Shown here one piece after another: positions 47,527 through 57,662 of a DNA stretch of 58,225 bases. The notes beneath the pieces are model-generated. The model did no database searches, was not told the origin of the DNA, and was given only the letters and a program-made list of their open reading frames with translations. The translations under genes were made by a program, and so were the position numbers. The DNA lies in assembly GCA_963796225.1 (NCBI GenBank), contig CAWCLK010000022.1:1-58225 (forward strand), in the 5' to 3' direction. Source of the stretch: CAWCLK01 sp963796225 (GTDB taxonomy: Bacteria > Actinomycetota > Nitriliruptoria > Nitriliruptorales > Nitriliruptoraceae). How positions within the stretch are numbered: position 1 is the stretch's first letter; each line of letters begins with the position of its first letter.

Positions 47527-48803
47527 GCGGGGACCAGATGCCGGGACAGTTCGTCGGTCGCGGGCGGCAGCAGGTCTACACCCAGGACGAGCTCCTGCCG
47601 GTCGACACCTACCGCGAGTACGTGATCCGGGCCCTGCCGCGCCCCGAGCCGATGGAGATCGGCACCACCGACGCGCTCGGGCTGGTGCTGGCCGAGGACG
47701 TGGCCGCCCCCGAGCCCCTGCCGGCCTTCGCGAACTCGGCGATGGACGGGTTCGCCGTCCGTGCCGTCGACGTGGCCTCGGCCTCCGAGCACGAGGTCGT
47801 CGAGCTGCGGGTGATCGGCGAGGTCGTCGCGGGTGCGACCGCCGACCAGTCCGTCGGCCCCGGCGAGGCGATGCGGATCATGACCGGCGCCCCGATCCCG
47901 CCCGGCGCCGACGCGATCGTGCCGGTCGAGGTCACCTCCGGCGAGGGGCCCCGGGTCCGCATCCACCGGGCCTCCGACCGGGGCCAGCACGTCCGCCCCG
48001 TGGGCCAGGACGTCAGCCCCGGCCAGCGCCTGCTCGCCCGCGGACGGCGCATCGGGCCGGGCGACATCGGCCTGCTCATCGCGTCGGGCGTGACCCGCGT
48101 GCCGTGCTTCCCCTCGCCACGGGTGGCCGTGGTGTCCACCGGTGACGAGCTCGTGCCCGTCGACCGCGAACCCGCCAACGGCCAGATCCGTGACAGCAAC
48201 GGACCGATGCTGGCCGCCCTGGTCCGCCAGGCCGGCGGCATCCCCTACGGCACGGGGCCGGCACGCGACGACCGCCGCTCGCTGATCGACGCGGTCGAGT
48301 CCAACCTGGGGCACGCCGACATGGTCGTCATGACCGGTGGCGTGTCCGCGGGCGTGCGCGACCTCGTCGCCGACGTGATCGCCCACCTCGGCGAGGCGGC
48401 GCGGTTCAAGGTCGCCATGCAGCCGGGCATGCCGCAGGTCGTCGGCCGCGTCGGCGACGTGCCGGTGCTCGGCCTGCCGGGCAACCCGGTGTCGGCCTTC
48501 GTCTCCTTCGAGGTGTTCGTCCGCCCGGCGCTGCGGGTCCTGCAGGGACGGCGCGACCTGCTGCGCCCCGCCGTCACCGCGGTGCTCGGCGCCGACGTCA
48601 CCAGCCCGCCGCACAAGCGCTCCTACCTGCGGGTGCGGCTGTCCCGCGACGGGGCGCGCTGGGTGGCGACGCCGACCGGCCCCCAGGGCTCCCACATGCT
48701 CACCTCGATCGCGACGGCCGACGGCCTGGCGGAGGTGCCCGTCGAGATGACGGCCATGGCGGCCGGTGACCAGATCACCGTCCACCTGCTGGTCGAGCAG
48801 TGA
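47523..48803 (+). CDS. moeA: MoeA/gephyrin-like molybdopterin molybdenumtransferase (Glp candidate)
   Basis: A 426-aa MoeA-family protein. GTG at 47523 overlaps the galU stop; an ATG at 47538 is alternative. Domain landmarks: FANSAMDGFAVRAVDV, RIMTGAPIPPGADAIVPVE, STGDELVPVDREPANGQIRD, MTGGVSAGVRD and LGLPGNPVSAFVSFEVF. In corynebacteria and mycobacteria a MoeA paralogue between galU and glpR (Glp) has become a cell-division factor. The position here suggests the same, though a moaC directly follows, so cofactor synthesis is equally possible. Confidence 0.92.
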   Translation: MSGDQMPGQFVGRGRQQVYTQDELLPVDTYREYVIRALPRPEPMEIGTTDALGLVLAEDVAAPEPLPAFANSAMDGFAVRAVDVASASEHEVVELRVIGEVVAGATADQSVGPGEAMRIMTGAPIPPGADAIVPVEVTSGEGPRVRIHRASDRGQHVRPVGQDVSPGQRLLARGRRIGPGDIGLLIASGVTRVPCFPSPRVAVVSTGDELVPVDREPANGQIRDSNGPMLAALVRQAGGIPYGTGPARDDRRSLIDAVESNLGHADMVVMTGGVSAGVRDLVADVIAHLGEAARFKVAMQPGMPQVVGRVGDVPVLGLPGNPVSAFVSFEVFVRPALRVLQGRRDLLRPAVTAVLGADVTSPPHKRSYLRVRLSRDGARWVATPTGPQGSHMLTSIATADGLAEVPVEMTAMAAGDQITVHLLVEQ

Positions 48804-49303
48804 GCCGCGCCGGCGACCCGGACGCCGACGCCCCGCTGACCCACCTCGACGAGGCGGGGCGGGCCCGGATGGTCGACGTGGGCGACAAGGACGTCACCCG
48901 CCGGTCGGCCACCGCGGCGTGCCGGGTGGTGATGAGCCCGTCGACGGCGGCGCGTCTGGCCGACGGCGACCTGCCCAAGGGTGACGCCCTGCCGGTCGCG
49001 CGGCTCGCCGGCATCCAGGCGGCCAAGCGCACCCCCGAGCTGATCCCGCTGTGCCACCACGTCGCGCTGACCTCGGTCGACGTGGAGGTCGCGGTGGACG
49101 CTGCGTCGGGCGTGGCCACCGTCGAGGCGACGGCCACCGCCGCCGACCGCACCGGGGTCGAGATGGAGGCGCTGGTCGCCGCCTCCACGGCCGCGCTGGC
49201 CCTGTACGACATGGTCAAGGCCGTGCAGAAGGACGTCGTGGTCACCGACCTGCGACTGCGGGCCAAGTCCGGCGGACGCTCCGGCGACTACCAGGCCGAC
49301 TGA
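48800..49303 (+). CDS. moaC: Cyclic pyranopterin monophosphate synthase MoaC
   Basis: A 167-aa molybdenum-cofactor enzyme. GTG at 48800 overlaps the moeA stop. Motifs: MVDVGDKDVTRRSATA near 24-40, AARLAGIQAAKRT (usual AHIAGIMAAKRT variant), LIPLCHHVALTSV and TGVEMEALVAASTAALALYD. Intact with usual length. Confidence 0.95.
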   Translation: MSRAGDPDADAPLTHLDEAGRARMVDVGDKDVTRRSATAACRVVMSPSTAARLADGDLPKGDALPVARLAGIQAAKRTPELIPLCHHVALTSVDVEVAVDAASGVATVEATATAADRTGVEMEALVAASTAALALYDMVKAVQKDVVVTDLRLRAKSGGRSGDYQAD

Positions 49304-49620
49304 CCGAGCCCCGAGCGCACGTCGGACCGCGCTCCCGGGCGTCGAGCGCGCGGAGTTGGTGGGGGTCGGGGCGATCCGGTTGGCTGCGCCACTGGACGGA
49401 GCCCGGACTCCCCGACGGGCCCCGCCGACCTCGGACCCGTCGTGCCGTACAAGGGCGGCGGCGGGCCTGATCACCGCTGCGTGACGCGTCTCCCGGCGTC
49501 GTGGGTGCTTCGACCGCGATCCGGCGCGCGTTACCGTCCGGTGACGCGACGGGCACGACCCGACCGTGACACACCCACACCCGGGTGGCCCACGGCGGAC
49601 GCACACCCCACGAGGCGTAG
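49304..49620. other. 317-bp gap without a recognised gene
   Basis: No coding frame with recognisable content on either strand. The stretch ends with ACGAGGCGTAG just before the GlpR/SepX-like start, and contains a CCACCCGGG/CCCGGGTGG-type hairpin near 49577-49592. In mycobacteria rimJ sits between moeA and the glpR homologue; no rimJ remnant is visible here. Confidence 0.5.
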
Positions 49621-50232
49621 ATGTTGGACGAAGCCCTCCTGGCTGCGCTCCTGATCGGCTGGGCCGCGGTGCTGCTGCCCAGCGCCCTGCGCGCTCGACG
49701 CGAGACCGACCCCCTCGTCACCGTTGGAGGGTTCACCCAGGCGATGGCCGTGCTGCGAGGACGCCCCGACGGGCGCGAGATCATGGTGCCCGGCCAGGCC
49801 GAACGCATCGTGAGCCATGGCCAGTCCGCGCGTCCGCGGACGCGCCCGGCTCCGGCGCCGGCTCCTGGTGGGGGCCGACGTGCCGAGCTGCTGGCACGCC
49901 GGCGGGCGTTGTTCGTCCGCCTCCTCGGCGCGACCGGCGTGACGTTCGCCCTGGCCGCGGTGGTCGGTGGACTGCTGTGGCCCGTGTTCGTCGTCACCGC
50001 CCTGGCGCTGGGCGTCTACGTCGCCCTGCTGCGCCACTTCAAGCTCGAGGCCGACCAGGCCCGCGAGGTCGTCCGCACGATCGACGTGACCGACGACCGT
50101 CCGACCGGCTGGGCCCGCGAGGACGAACGCGTGCCGGTCGCCGTCGGCGCCGAGTCCGTCCAGGTCGTCACGCGCCCCGACGAACCCTGGGCCCCGCAGT
50201 CCAGCGTGCGCATCCGCCGCTGGGAGTCCTGA
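49621..50232 (+). CDS. Membrane protein, GlpR/SepX-like by position and layout
   Basis: A 203-aa protein. N-terminal helix (EALLAALLIGWAAVLLPSAL), a linker starting TVGGFTQAMAVLRGR, a proline/arginine-rich stretch, then two further hydrophobic helices (about 102-140) and a cytoplasmic tail with an acidic/VTRPDEPW segment. This layout, after galU, moeA and moaC, matches actinobacterial GlpR (Corynebacterium) and SepX (Streptomyces), the membrane receptors of the gephyrin-like Glp. The sequence match itself is weak by eye. Confidence 0.65.
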   Translation: MLDEALLAALLIGWAAVLLPSALRARRETDPLVTVGGFTQAMAVLRGRPDGREIMVPGQAERIVSHGQSARPRTRPAPAPAPGGGRRAELLARRRALFVRLLGATGVTFALAAVVGGLLWPVFVVTALALGVYVALLRHFKLEADQAREVVRTIDVTDDRPTGWAREDERVPVAVGAESVQVVTRPDEPWAPQSSVRIRRWES

Positions 50233-50239
50233 GCCCGAC

Positions 50240-50905
50240 GTGCCGGCCGGGGACCAGGACGTCGACGACCTGCTGGCACGCACCGACCCGATTCGCCAGC
50301 GTGTCGCCGCCCGCCACGCCGCCCGCGAGGTCGGGATCCAGGAGTCACGCGACGCGGTGCGCAACGCCGCCAACGCCATCCGGGCGGTGCATCGGGGCGA
50401 GTTCCAACGAGCTGACGGGCTGATCGCCGACGCTCGTGCTGCGCTGCGGGCGGCCAACGACGCCCTGGTCGACGAACCCGACCTCCTGCACGCCGGGTTC
50501 GTGCACGACGGGGCCAAGGAGGTCGCCGAGGCGGTGCTGACCCGTGCGGCAGTGGCGGGAGACCGCCTGCCGGACCCGGCCGAGGTCGGCGTGGACGACA
50601 CCGCGTGGCTGCACGGCCTGGCCGAGACCGTCGGCGAGCTGCGCCGCGCGTGCCTCGACCACGTGCGGGCGGGGCGCCTGGCCGAGGGCGAGGCGCTGCT
50701 CGACCAGATGCAGGAGATCCTGTCGGTGCTGGTCACCATCGACGCGCCCGACGGGGTGACCAAGGGGCTGCGGCGGGCGACCGACGGGGCGCGGGCCATC
50801 ACCGAGCGCACCCGGGGGGACCTGACCACGGCGGTCGGCCAGCAGGCGCTGCGTGATGCCCTGGATGCCCACCGTGAGGCCATGGAGCGAGACGGGCGCG
50901 CGTGA
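50240..50905 (+). CDS. Translin-family protein
   Basis: A 221-aa helical protein matching the translin/TRAX family: NAIRAVHRGEFQRADGLI near 42-60, HDGAKEVAEAVLTRA near 88-102 (holds the ExxE pair used by TRAX) and GLAETVGELRRACLDHVRAG near 124-143, where the family's usual DLTGE reads ETVGE. A closing motif RTRGDLTTA fits. GTG at 50240. The family is known for single-stranded nucleic-acid binding and, in TRAX, endoribonuclease activity; it is sparse in bacteria. Follows the GlpR-like gene by 7 bp. Confidence 0.75.
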   Translation: MPAGDQDVDDLLARTDPIRQRVAARHAAREVGIQESRDAVRNAANAIRAVHRGEFQRADGLIADARAALRAANDALVDEPDLLHAGFVHDGAKEVAEAVLTRAAVAGDRLPDPAEVGVDDTAWLHGLAETVGELRRACLDHVRAGRLAEGEALLDQMQEILSVLVTIDAPDGVTKGLRRATDGARAITERTRGDLTTAVGQQALRDALDAHREAMERDGRA

Positions 50906-51067
50906 CGGGTGTGGTCGCTCACAGGGCCGGTCCGATGGGGCGAGGGCGTGGACATGGCCCCTGCGAGCGACGAGGGTGGGGCCTCGGATCGGTGCGTCGC
51001 AAGGGGCGGTGCCACGACCCATCCGGAGTGCACGACGCCATCACGCACCCAGGGACGGGGATCCAAC

Positions 51068-51271
51068 GTGGACGAGCGAGACATCGACACTGTTCGCGAC
51101 CGGTTGGCACGCCGGGCCTGCTGGTACCCGGATGCTGGCTCGTACACGGCCGGGGTCGACGAGGCGATCGAACAGCTCCGGGACGTGCTGCGCCGCGACA
51201 CCGCCGTGGCGCCGCCCCGTCACGGGCGTACGCCGCACCAGCCGAGCCGTCGCAGGGTGCGCCCGGCCTGA
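51068..51271 (+). CDS. Small hypothetical protein
   Basis: A 67-aa frame from the GTG at 51068 (VDERDIDTVRDRLARRACWY...) with no signal or membrane segment and a basic arginine-rich tail. It is in a coding-like frame but has no recognised relative; a longer frame from 50909 is less likely. Moderate risk of being spurious. Confidence 0.35.
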   Translation: MDERDIDTVRDRLARRACWYPDAGSYTAGVDEAIEQLRDVLRRDTAVAPPRHGRTPHQPSRRRVRPA

Positions 51272-51603
51272 CGCCGGCCCGCCTCGTCCCGGCCGGTGCG
51301 GTCGCCCGGTCACCGGTGGCCGCTCGTGGGGCAAGGTGGTGGCGCACGAGGTCACCAGTCGGGTACGGTGGCTCCTACGCCTCGGCCACTGCGCCGGGGC
51401 GCGAACACGTGCACCGGCCTCGCTGGCCCCGCCCGATGCGGACGCCGCGCCCCGGTGCGAGTCTCCCCGGCACCCCGCCGTGCAGCCTTTCCGTGCGTGT
51501 TCACGCACGTGCGCGCCGTCCGGCGCGCGCAGCCGCTGGCGGGCAGACCGCCGCGGCGCCTTCCTCGCCGCCCCCGTGCGGGTGGCCACGAGAGCCTCAC
51601 CAC
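51272..51603. other. 332-bp leader region before the DEAD-box helicase
   Basis: No coding content recognised. Contains the perfect dyad GTGCGTGTTCACGCAC at 51493-51508 and other GC-rich inverted repeats. A long leader or an operator would fit a regulated, cold-shock-type helicase, but no riboswitch or known element was identified. Confidence 0.45.
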
Positions 51604-52923
<1,320 letters not shown>

Positions 52924-53039
52924 GGCGGGGCGGGGTCGCATCTCGTCCCCGGCCCGGCAGGGGAGGGTCGATCGGCTCTGCCCGCTGACCCCCTCGAGGC
53001 GTTCCCTGAGATGCGGGGACGCCTCGAGGAGGTACTGCC

Positions 53040-53816
53040 ATGGTTCGTGCCAGCACCGTCGGGGCGCCGAACTGGGTCGACCTGTCCACGCCCGACCCGG
53101 ACGGCGCCGCACGGTTCTACGGTGAACTGTTCGGCTGGACCATCGACGTCACGCCCAGCCCGATGGGTCCGTACCTCATCGCGCACGTCGGTGACCGCCA
53201 GGTCGGCGGGATGATGGCGCCGTCACCCGGCGAGGCCGAGCTGCCGTCGATGTGGACGGTGTTCGTGTACGTGGCCGACCTCGACGACGTGCTCGGCCGC
53301 GTCGCGACGGCAGGGGGCGCCATCCTCGAGTCCCCGATCGACCTGCCCGACGGTCGCGTCGCGGTCGTCGCCGACCCGGTCGGGGCGATGTTCGGGCTGA
53401 TCACCGGTCCGGCGCCGGACGGTGTGTGGGTGTCGCCCGCGCACGGGTCCGTGTGTTGGGTGGAGCTGCTGAGCCGGGATCCGGCGGCCGCCGAGCCCTT
53501 CTACACCCAGGTGTTCGGGTGGACGCCCGAGGCCCAGGGTGGCGCGAATCCCTACACCACCTTCGTGCTGGACGGCGAGGCCGTGGACGGGATGATGCAG
53601 ATGCCCGCCACCGTCCCGGCCGAGGCGCCGTCCTACTGGGGCATCTACGTCGCCGTGGGCGACTGCGACGCCACGGCGGGGCGCGCGACCGAGCTCGGCG
53701 GGACCGTCCTCGTCCCACCCACGACGGTCGGCACGCAGCGGTTCGCGGTGCTGGCGGACCCCTACGGGGCGACCTTCAGCATCATGCGCACCGACCCCGG
53801 GGCGCCGGCGGGCTGA
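53040..53816 (+). CDS. Two-domain VOC (glyoxalase/bleomycin-resistance fold) protein
   Basis: A 258-aa protein with two VOC domains: NWVDLSTPDPDGAARFYGEL near 10-29 with VADPVGAMFGLITG near 113-126, and CWVELLSRDPAAAEPFYTQV near 140-158 with LADPYGATFSIMRTD near 238-252. Such tandem domains often form hydroxylases, glyoxalases or resistance proteins. Ligands not identified. ATG at 53040 after GAGGAGG. Confidence 0.88.
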   Translation: MVRASTVGAPNWVDLSTPDPDGAARFYGELFGWTIDVTPSPMGPYLIAHVGDRQVGGMMAPSPGEAELPSMWTVFVYVADLDDVLGRVATAGGAILESPIDLPDGRVAVVADPVGAMFGLITGPAPDGVWVSPAHGSVCWVELLSRDPAAAEPFYTQVFGWTPEAQGGANPYTTFVLDGEAVDGMMQMPATVPAEAPSYWGIYVAVGDCDATAGRATELGGTVLVPPTTVGTQRFAVLADPYGATFSIMRTDPGAPAG

Positions 53817-53919
53817 CCGACGGCGAGCGAGTCGGAACGGAGCGGGCAGTACCCCCATGGACGGTGCACGGCCGCGGGGCGACGTGCCATCCTGCGCGCA
53901 CCCGACCCGGAGCGTGCGG

Positions 53920-54504
53920 ATGCCTGCCGCCGAGACCGCGCTGGAACGCCAGCGCCTGGTCGTGCGTGGTGATCGTGCCGAGCTGCGGCTCGAGGACGGC
54001 CACCTCACCGTGCACAAGGACGCGACGACCCAAGCACGCCCGACGGAGGTGACGGTGGCCGTCGACCAGGTGCGGGGCGCCGAGCTCGAGGCGCCGCCAC
54101 GGGGCGGGCTGGGCTGGTTGCACCTCTCGGTCGTGGGCGGCTCGCCCCCGCCGCCGACGCGCCTCGCCGCGGCCGGTGATCCGTACACGCTGCCAGTGGA
54201 CTCGCGGGGTGTGGGCGCGGCGAAGAAGCTGGTGCGGATGGTGGAACGCCATGTGCAGGCGCGCGGGCTGCCGCCCGACACGGCCGAGGTCGGGACCTCG
54301 TCCGGCGTGGTGCTGGAGCCGGCAAGGGTGCCCTCGCCGGAGGATCCCGATGGCCCTCCGCAGGCCGATGCGACATCGGCGCCGGGGATCGAGCCGGCGA
54401 AGGATGACCTGGTTGGCCACCTGCGCGATCTGGCCGACCTGCACGAGGCCGGCGCCCTGACCGATGACGAGTTCCGTCGGGCCAAGGAACGTCTGCTCGG
54501 GTGA
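53920..54504 (+). CDS. SHOCT domain protein with DUF4429-like N-terminus
   Basis: A 194-aa protein. The C-terminal SHOCT helix-turn-helix is clear (LVGHLRDLADLHEAGALTDD, EFRRAKERLLG). The N-terminal 120 residues are beta-rich (TEVTVAVDQVRGAELEAPPR), similar to DUF4429/PH-like modules that present membrane or partner binding. ATG at 53920. Function unknown. Confidence 0.75.
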   Translation: MPAAETALERQRLVVRGDRAELRLEDGHLTVHKDATTQARPTEVTVAVDQVRGAELEAPPRGGLGWLHLSVVGGSPPPPTRLAAAGDPYTLPVDSRGVGAAKKLVRMVERHVQARGLPPDTAEVGTSSGVVLEPARVPSPEDPDGPPQADATSAPGIEPAKDDLVGHLRDLADLHEAGALTDDEFRRAKERLLG

Positions 54505-54634
54505 GAGCGCACGGGGCGCGACCGCCCTTGGCGCCGTGCCCGGCGGGCGGTTACCATCCCGCCTCAGCCCGCGCGACGCTTGCCGTCAGCGGGCGCTCGT
54601 CTGACAACTTCAGACCCCGCAGTTGAAACATCTC

Positions 54635-54708
54635 GGGGGTGTAGCTCAGTTCGGCAGAGCACTTCGTTCGCAACGAAGGGGCCGTCGGTTCAAATCCGAT
54701 CACCTCCA
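54635..54708 (+). tRNA. tRNA-Ala(CGC)
   Basis: 74-nt cloverleaf: acceptor GGGGGTG with CACCTCC, including the G3:U70 pair that identifies tRNA-Ala; D-arm GCTC...GAGC; anticodon stem CTTCG/CGAAG with loop TTCGCAA (anticodon CGC, reading GCG); T-arm GTCGG-TTCAAAT-CCGAT; discriminator A. CCA is not encoded. The integrase element begins just downstream, so its 3' end is probably the attachment site. Confidence 0.95.
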
Positions 54709-54712
54709 CCTC

Positions 54713-54740
54713 GAGAACCGCGTCGTATGGCGCGGTTCTC
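54713..54740 (+). terminator. Hairpin after tRNA-Ala
   Basis: Perfect 10-bp stem GAGAACCGCG / CGCGGTTCTC with an 8-nt loop, 4 bases after the tRNA. No T-tract follows, so it is either an intrinsic terminator of the GC-rich kind or a structured recombination site. Confidence 0.55.
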
Positions 54741-54770
54741 TGCTGTCCGGGTGGGGACCTTTCGTTCCGG

Positions 54771-54798
54771 TGCGTACTAAGTACGCAAAAAGTACGCA
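54771..54798. repeat. Three GTACGCA repeats, probable recombination arm sites
   Basis: TGCGTAC (54771-54777) and GTACGCA (54781-54787) form an inverted pair around TAA; a third direct copy lies at 54792-54798. Such short repeats between a tRNA attachment site and an integrase/excisionase pair typically bind the integrase arm domain or the excisionase. Confidence 0.55.
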
Positions 54799-54930
54799 CG
54801 AGGCGCCCCTTCGCGGCCGATTCCAGGCGCCAGTTCTGGCCTCGATCCACAGCGTCGAGATCGATGTCACAGCCGGGCCTCGCGGCATCGGAACTCCCTC
54901 TGCATGACCGTGTGGAGGGGAGGCGTCGCC

Positions 54931-55197
54931 GTGGCGATCGAGCTGCTTCGGGCTGACGAGGTCGGCGCCCTGTTCGGGGTGGACGCCAGCACGGTGCACC
55001 GCTGGGAGCGTGCCGGGAGGCTGCGTCGCGCTCGCCGGGACCCGGGCGGCACCAAGTACTGGCTGGCCGACGAGCTGCGCCAGGACCTGGCGGCGAGCGG
55101 CGACGACGGACCCGGTGCGAGTGTGCGCCCCGGTCGTGGCCGTCCGGACGCCGTCGTGGCCGCCACGCGTCGTCCTCGGCGCCGGAGGGTCGGCTGA
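54931..55197 (+). CDS. MerR-like helix-turn-helix protein, probable excisionase
   Basis: An 88-aa protein from the GTG at 54931, preceded by GGAGGGGAGG. Winged-helix pattern LLRADEVGALFGVDASTVHR then a GGTKYWLADEL wing; basic tail. Proteins like this next to an integrase act as excisionase or directionality factors. Its stop overlaps the integrase start (TGATG-type junction). Confidence 0.75.
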   Translation: MAIELLRADEVGALFGVDASTVHRWERAGRLRRARRDPGGTKYWLADELRQDLAASGDDGPGASVRPGRGRPDAVVAATRRPRRRRVG

Positions 55198-56618
55198 TGG
55201 CCAAGCGCCAGACCTCCGAGGTCCCCAAGCTCGTCCGCGACAGCCTCACCCGCGAAGGTGCCTACGACTTCGGCCTCGGGGTCGTGCTGCGTGCCCCGAC
55301 CGAACCCGAGGGGCGACGGAGGGTCGGCGAGCTACCGGGTGGAGTTCCGGACCTCGCCCGTGATCCCGGGCAAGCCGTTGGCCACGCGCAAGTATCGCTA
55401 CGCGCGCAAGCTCGAGGCGGCCTACGAGCTCGGCGCAGCAGCGGTTCGCGGAGATGGAGCAGCGTGCCAGCGGCACGTACATCGAGTACCACACCGACGT
55501 GCCGTTCGGCCAGGTCGTCGAGCGGCCTGGTTCGACTCGCCGCATCCTCGCTGGGGCGACCACTACCCGGACAAGGTGCGCAGCCTCCTGCGCAACTGGG
55601 TGACGGCGCCGGACATCCGCGTCCACTGGCGATCAGGAGCCGCCGCAGCTCCGATCGCGGACATTCCCATCGGCGGGCTGGTGGCCGACCACTTCAACCA
55701 GGCGCTCGAGCACGTCCGCCGCGAGCGAGCCCATCGCACCTACACCGAGGTCCACGGGCTGGTCGTCCAGATCCTCAAGTGGGCGCTGGCCAACCGGTAC
55801 CTGCGGCCCAGCGACGGCAACATCGTCGACCAGCTGCCGCTGGCCCGGGATGACCAGGGCGACGACAGCGTCGGCGGCACGCGCGCCGTTCCCCCCGAGG
55901 AGATCCCGCCGATGGAGGCGCTCGAACGGCTCGTGGCGACCGCTCGACGGCTGCGAGGGCGACCGTGTCGCGACGATGGTCTACATCCTCGCCTTCGGCG
56001 GCTTGCGCATCAGCGAGTGCCTGGCCCTGCGCAATGACGACCGGTTCCAGCTACGTGATGACGACTGCTGGCGCGTCGAGGTCCGCGAGCAGATCCACAA
56101 GACCTACCGCAAGCTCATCGCGCCGAAGTGGAGGAAGCGGCGCTGGGCATTCCTTCCGCACTGGCTGACGGACGACGTCCGTGCTCTTGCTGGCCGACAC
56201 GCCGCCCGGCGCCCTGCTCTTCCCCTCGCCGGGCAGACGCGTCCGCAAGGCGAAGGGAAACATCGAGCGGGTCGGGGCCGGCCTCTACCCGTACAGCAAC
56301 TGGCACGAGCGAGTGTGGACGCCGATCGCCGAGCACACCCCCGGATGGCCCGAGCGCGACGACTGGTCGCCGGTCGAAGCAGGAGACCCGCCGCCCGGCA
56401 AGCAGAGCGAACGCCGGTGGGTCTGGTCGGTCCACACACTGCGGCACGTCTGCGCGACCTACCAGCTGAACGTGTTGCGTCTCGACCCCGATGACGTGGC
56501 CAAGTTCCTGGGTCATCGCTCCGGAGTGCAGGTATGGGAGATGTATGTCCGCGTTCGACCTGACCTCTTCGGCCGCGCAGGCGAAGCAAGCAAGGCCGCT
56601 GGTGATCCGAGGAAGTAG
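55197..56618 (+). pseudogene. Tyrosine site-specific recombinase (integrase), five frame breaks
   Basis: Reconstructs to about 472 aa. Breaks: +1 near 55331, +1 near 55435, -1 (or +2) near 55526, +1 near 55950, +1 near 56176. Active-site residues survive across frames: Arg in GGLRISECLALR, HTLRHVCATY (HxxR), and LGHRSGVQVWEMYVR (H...Y nucleophile). Either a decayed gene or, since +1 breaks also affect essential genes here, an artefact. It sits 489 bp after tRNA-Ala and follows the excisionase-like gene. Confidence 0.8.
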
Positions 56619-56703
56619 TCGAAAGCCGCAGCCCTGTTTGTGACGATGCCTGCGAGAGTCTTGGGGTACGTTTCGCCACTCGTCGTCCGAACTTGAGGTA
56701 CTC

Positions 56704-57123
56704 ATGCCGAAGAAGAAGAGCGGAATGTCCGCCGAGCACAAGGCGGCGCTCGCCAAGGGCCGTGCCCAGTCAAAGGCGGTCCGCGACTACCTCAACATGC
56801 TGGAGCAGGATGGCCGGCGTTCATCGAACATGTCGGCTGATCAGCTCAATGCGAAGATCCATGAGACGCAGACCCGGATCGACGAGACGGACGACCCGGC
56901 ACGCCGCCTCGAATTGATCCAGCGCCGCATGGACCTCGAGGAGCAGTTGAGTTCGGTCGAGGATGCTCCCGACGAGGACGCCCTCGAGAAGGGCTTCATC
57001 GAGGCCGCCAAGGAGTACTCGGAGCGCAAGGGCATCTCCTACCCCGCTTGGCGCGAGATCGGCGTGCCCGCGGCGACGCTGAAGGCAGCCGGCGTGCCGC
57101 GCACGCGGCGCGCGTCGAGCTGA
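56704..57123 (+). CDS. Conserved hypothetical protein of the element
   Basis: A 139-aa, charged, helical protein from the ATG at 56704. It ends with ERKGISYPAWREIGVPAATL and a KAAGVPRTR tail, a pattern seen in other actinobacterial small proteins of unknown function. A basic N-terminus (MPKKKSGMS) suggests DNA association. The middle (about 50-80) looks coiled-coil. Confidence 0.6.
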   Translation: MPKKKSGMSAEHKAALAKGRAQSKAVRDYLNMLEQDGRRSSNMSADQLNAKIHETQTRIDETDDPARRLELIQRRMDLEEQLSSVEDAPDEDALEKGFIEAAKEYSERKGISYPAWREIGVPAATLKAAGVPRTRRASS

Positions 57124-57204
57124 CGCCGGCAATCGCGCGCTAGCGGGCGCGGCAATGGCCCCATCTACTCGTAGGGCTTACCCGAGGGGACGAAGGGTCC
57201 TGGC

Positions 57205-57654
57205 ATGACTCAGTCGGTAACGACGAAGACGATCGTGTCAGTGGGGTACGAACGTCGCGCGTTAGCCGACCTAATCGATCTACTCAAGCGGCAGCGCGTC
57301 GACTTACTCATTGACGTCCGTCTAAACGCTATATCGCGAAAGCGTGGTTTCTCGAAGAGCGCGCTTGCCAGCGCCCTCCGGGATGCCGGCATCGGCTACC
57401 GCCATGAGCGTGAACTGGGTAATCCTAAATCGAATCGTGAACCGTTCCGCCGTGGAGATCGGGCGGCACGTAAGCGATACGAGGACCACCTTCGACGTCA
57501 CGCAAGCAGCGCCTACTCCGAGGTGATGCGAAGCGCTGGCCAAGGGCGCGTCGCCCTCCTCTGCTATGAGCGTAAGCACGACACATGCCATCGATCGTGC
57601 ATCACCGACGCCGTGGTGGCGGAGGACCCAAGCATCGTCGTGTTGGAAATCTGA
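57205..57654 (+). CDS. DUF488 domain protein
   Basis: A 149-aa protein. DUF488 features: VSVGYERRALADLIDLLKRQ, LLIDVRLNAISRKRGFSKSAL, YRHERELGNPKSNRE and LLCYERKHDTCHRSCITD (the CxxxCHR-type cysteine/histidine motif). The codon usage is clearly less GC-rich than the surroundings (57301-57360 is about 48% G+C by count), so it was probably acquired by transfer. ATG at 57205. Function not established; such proteins recur in mobile and defence-associated loci. Confidence 0.85.
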   Translation: MTQSVTTKTIVSVGYERRALADLIDLLKRQRVDLLIDVRLNAISRKRGFSKSALASALRDAGIGYRHERELGNPKSNREPFRRGDRAARKRYEDHLRRHASSAYSEVMRSAGQGRVALLCYERKHDTCHRSCITDAVVAEDPSIVVLEI

Positions 57655-57662
57655 CCCACCTT

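Noticed and set aside
46587..48785. 732-codon minus-strand frame over galU and moeA
   Set aside because: Antisense shadow; both genes on the plus strand are fully supported by motifs.
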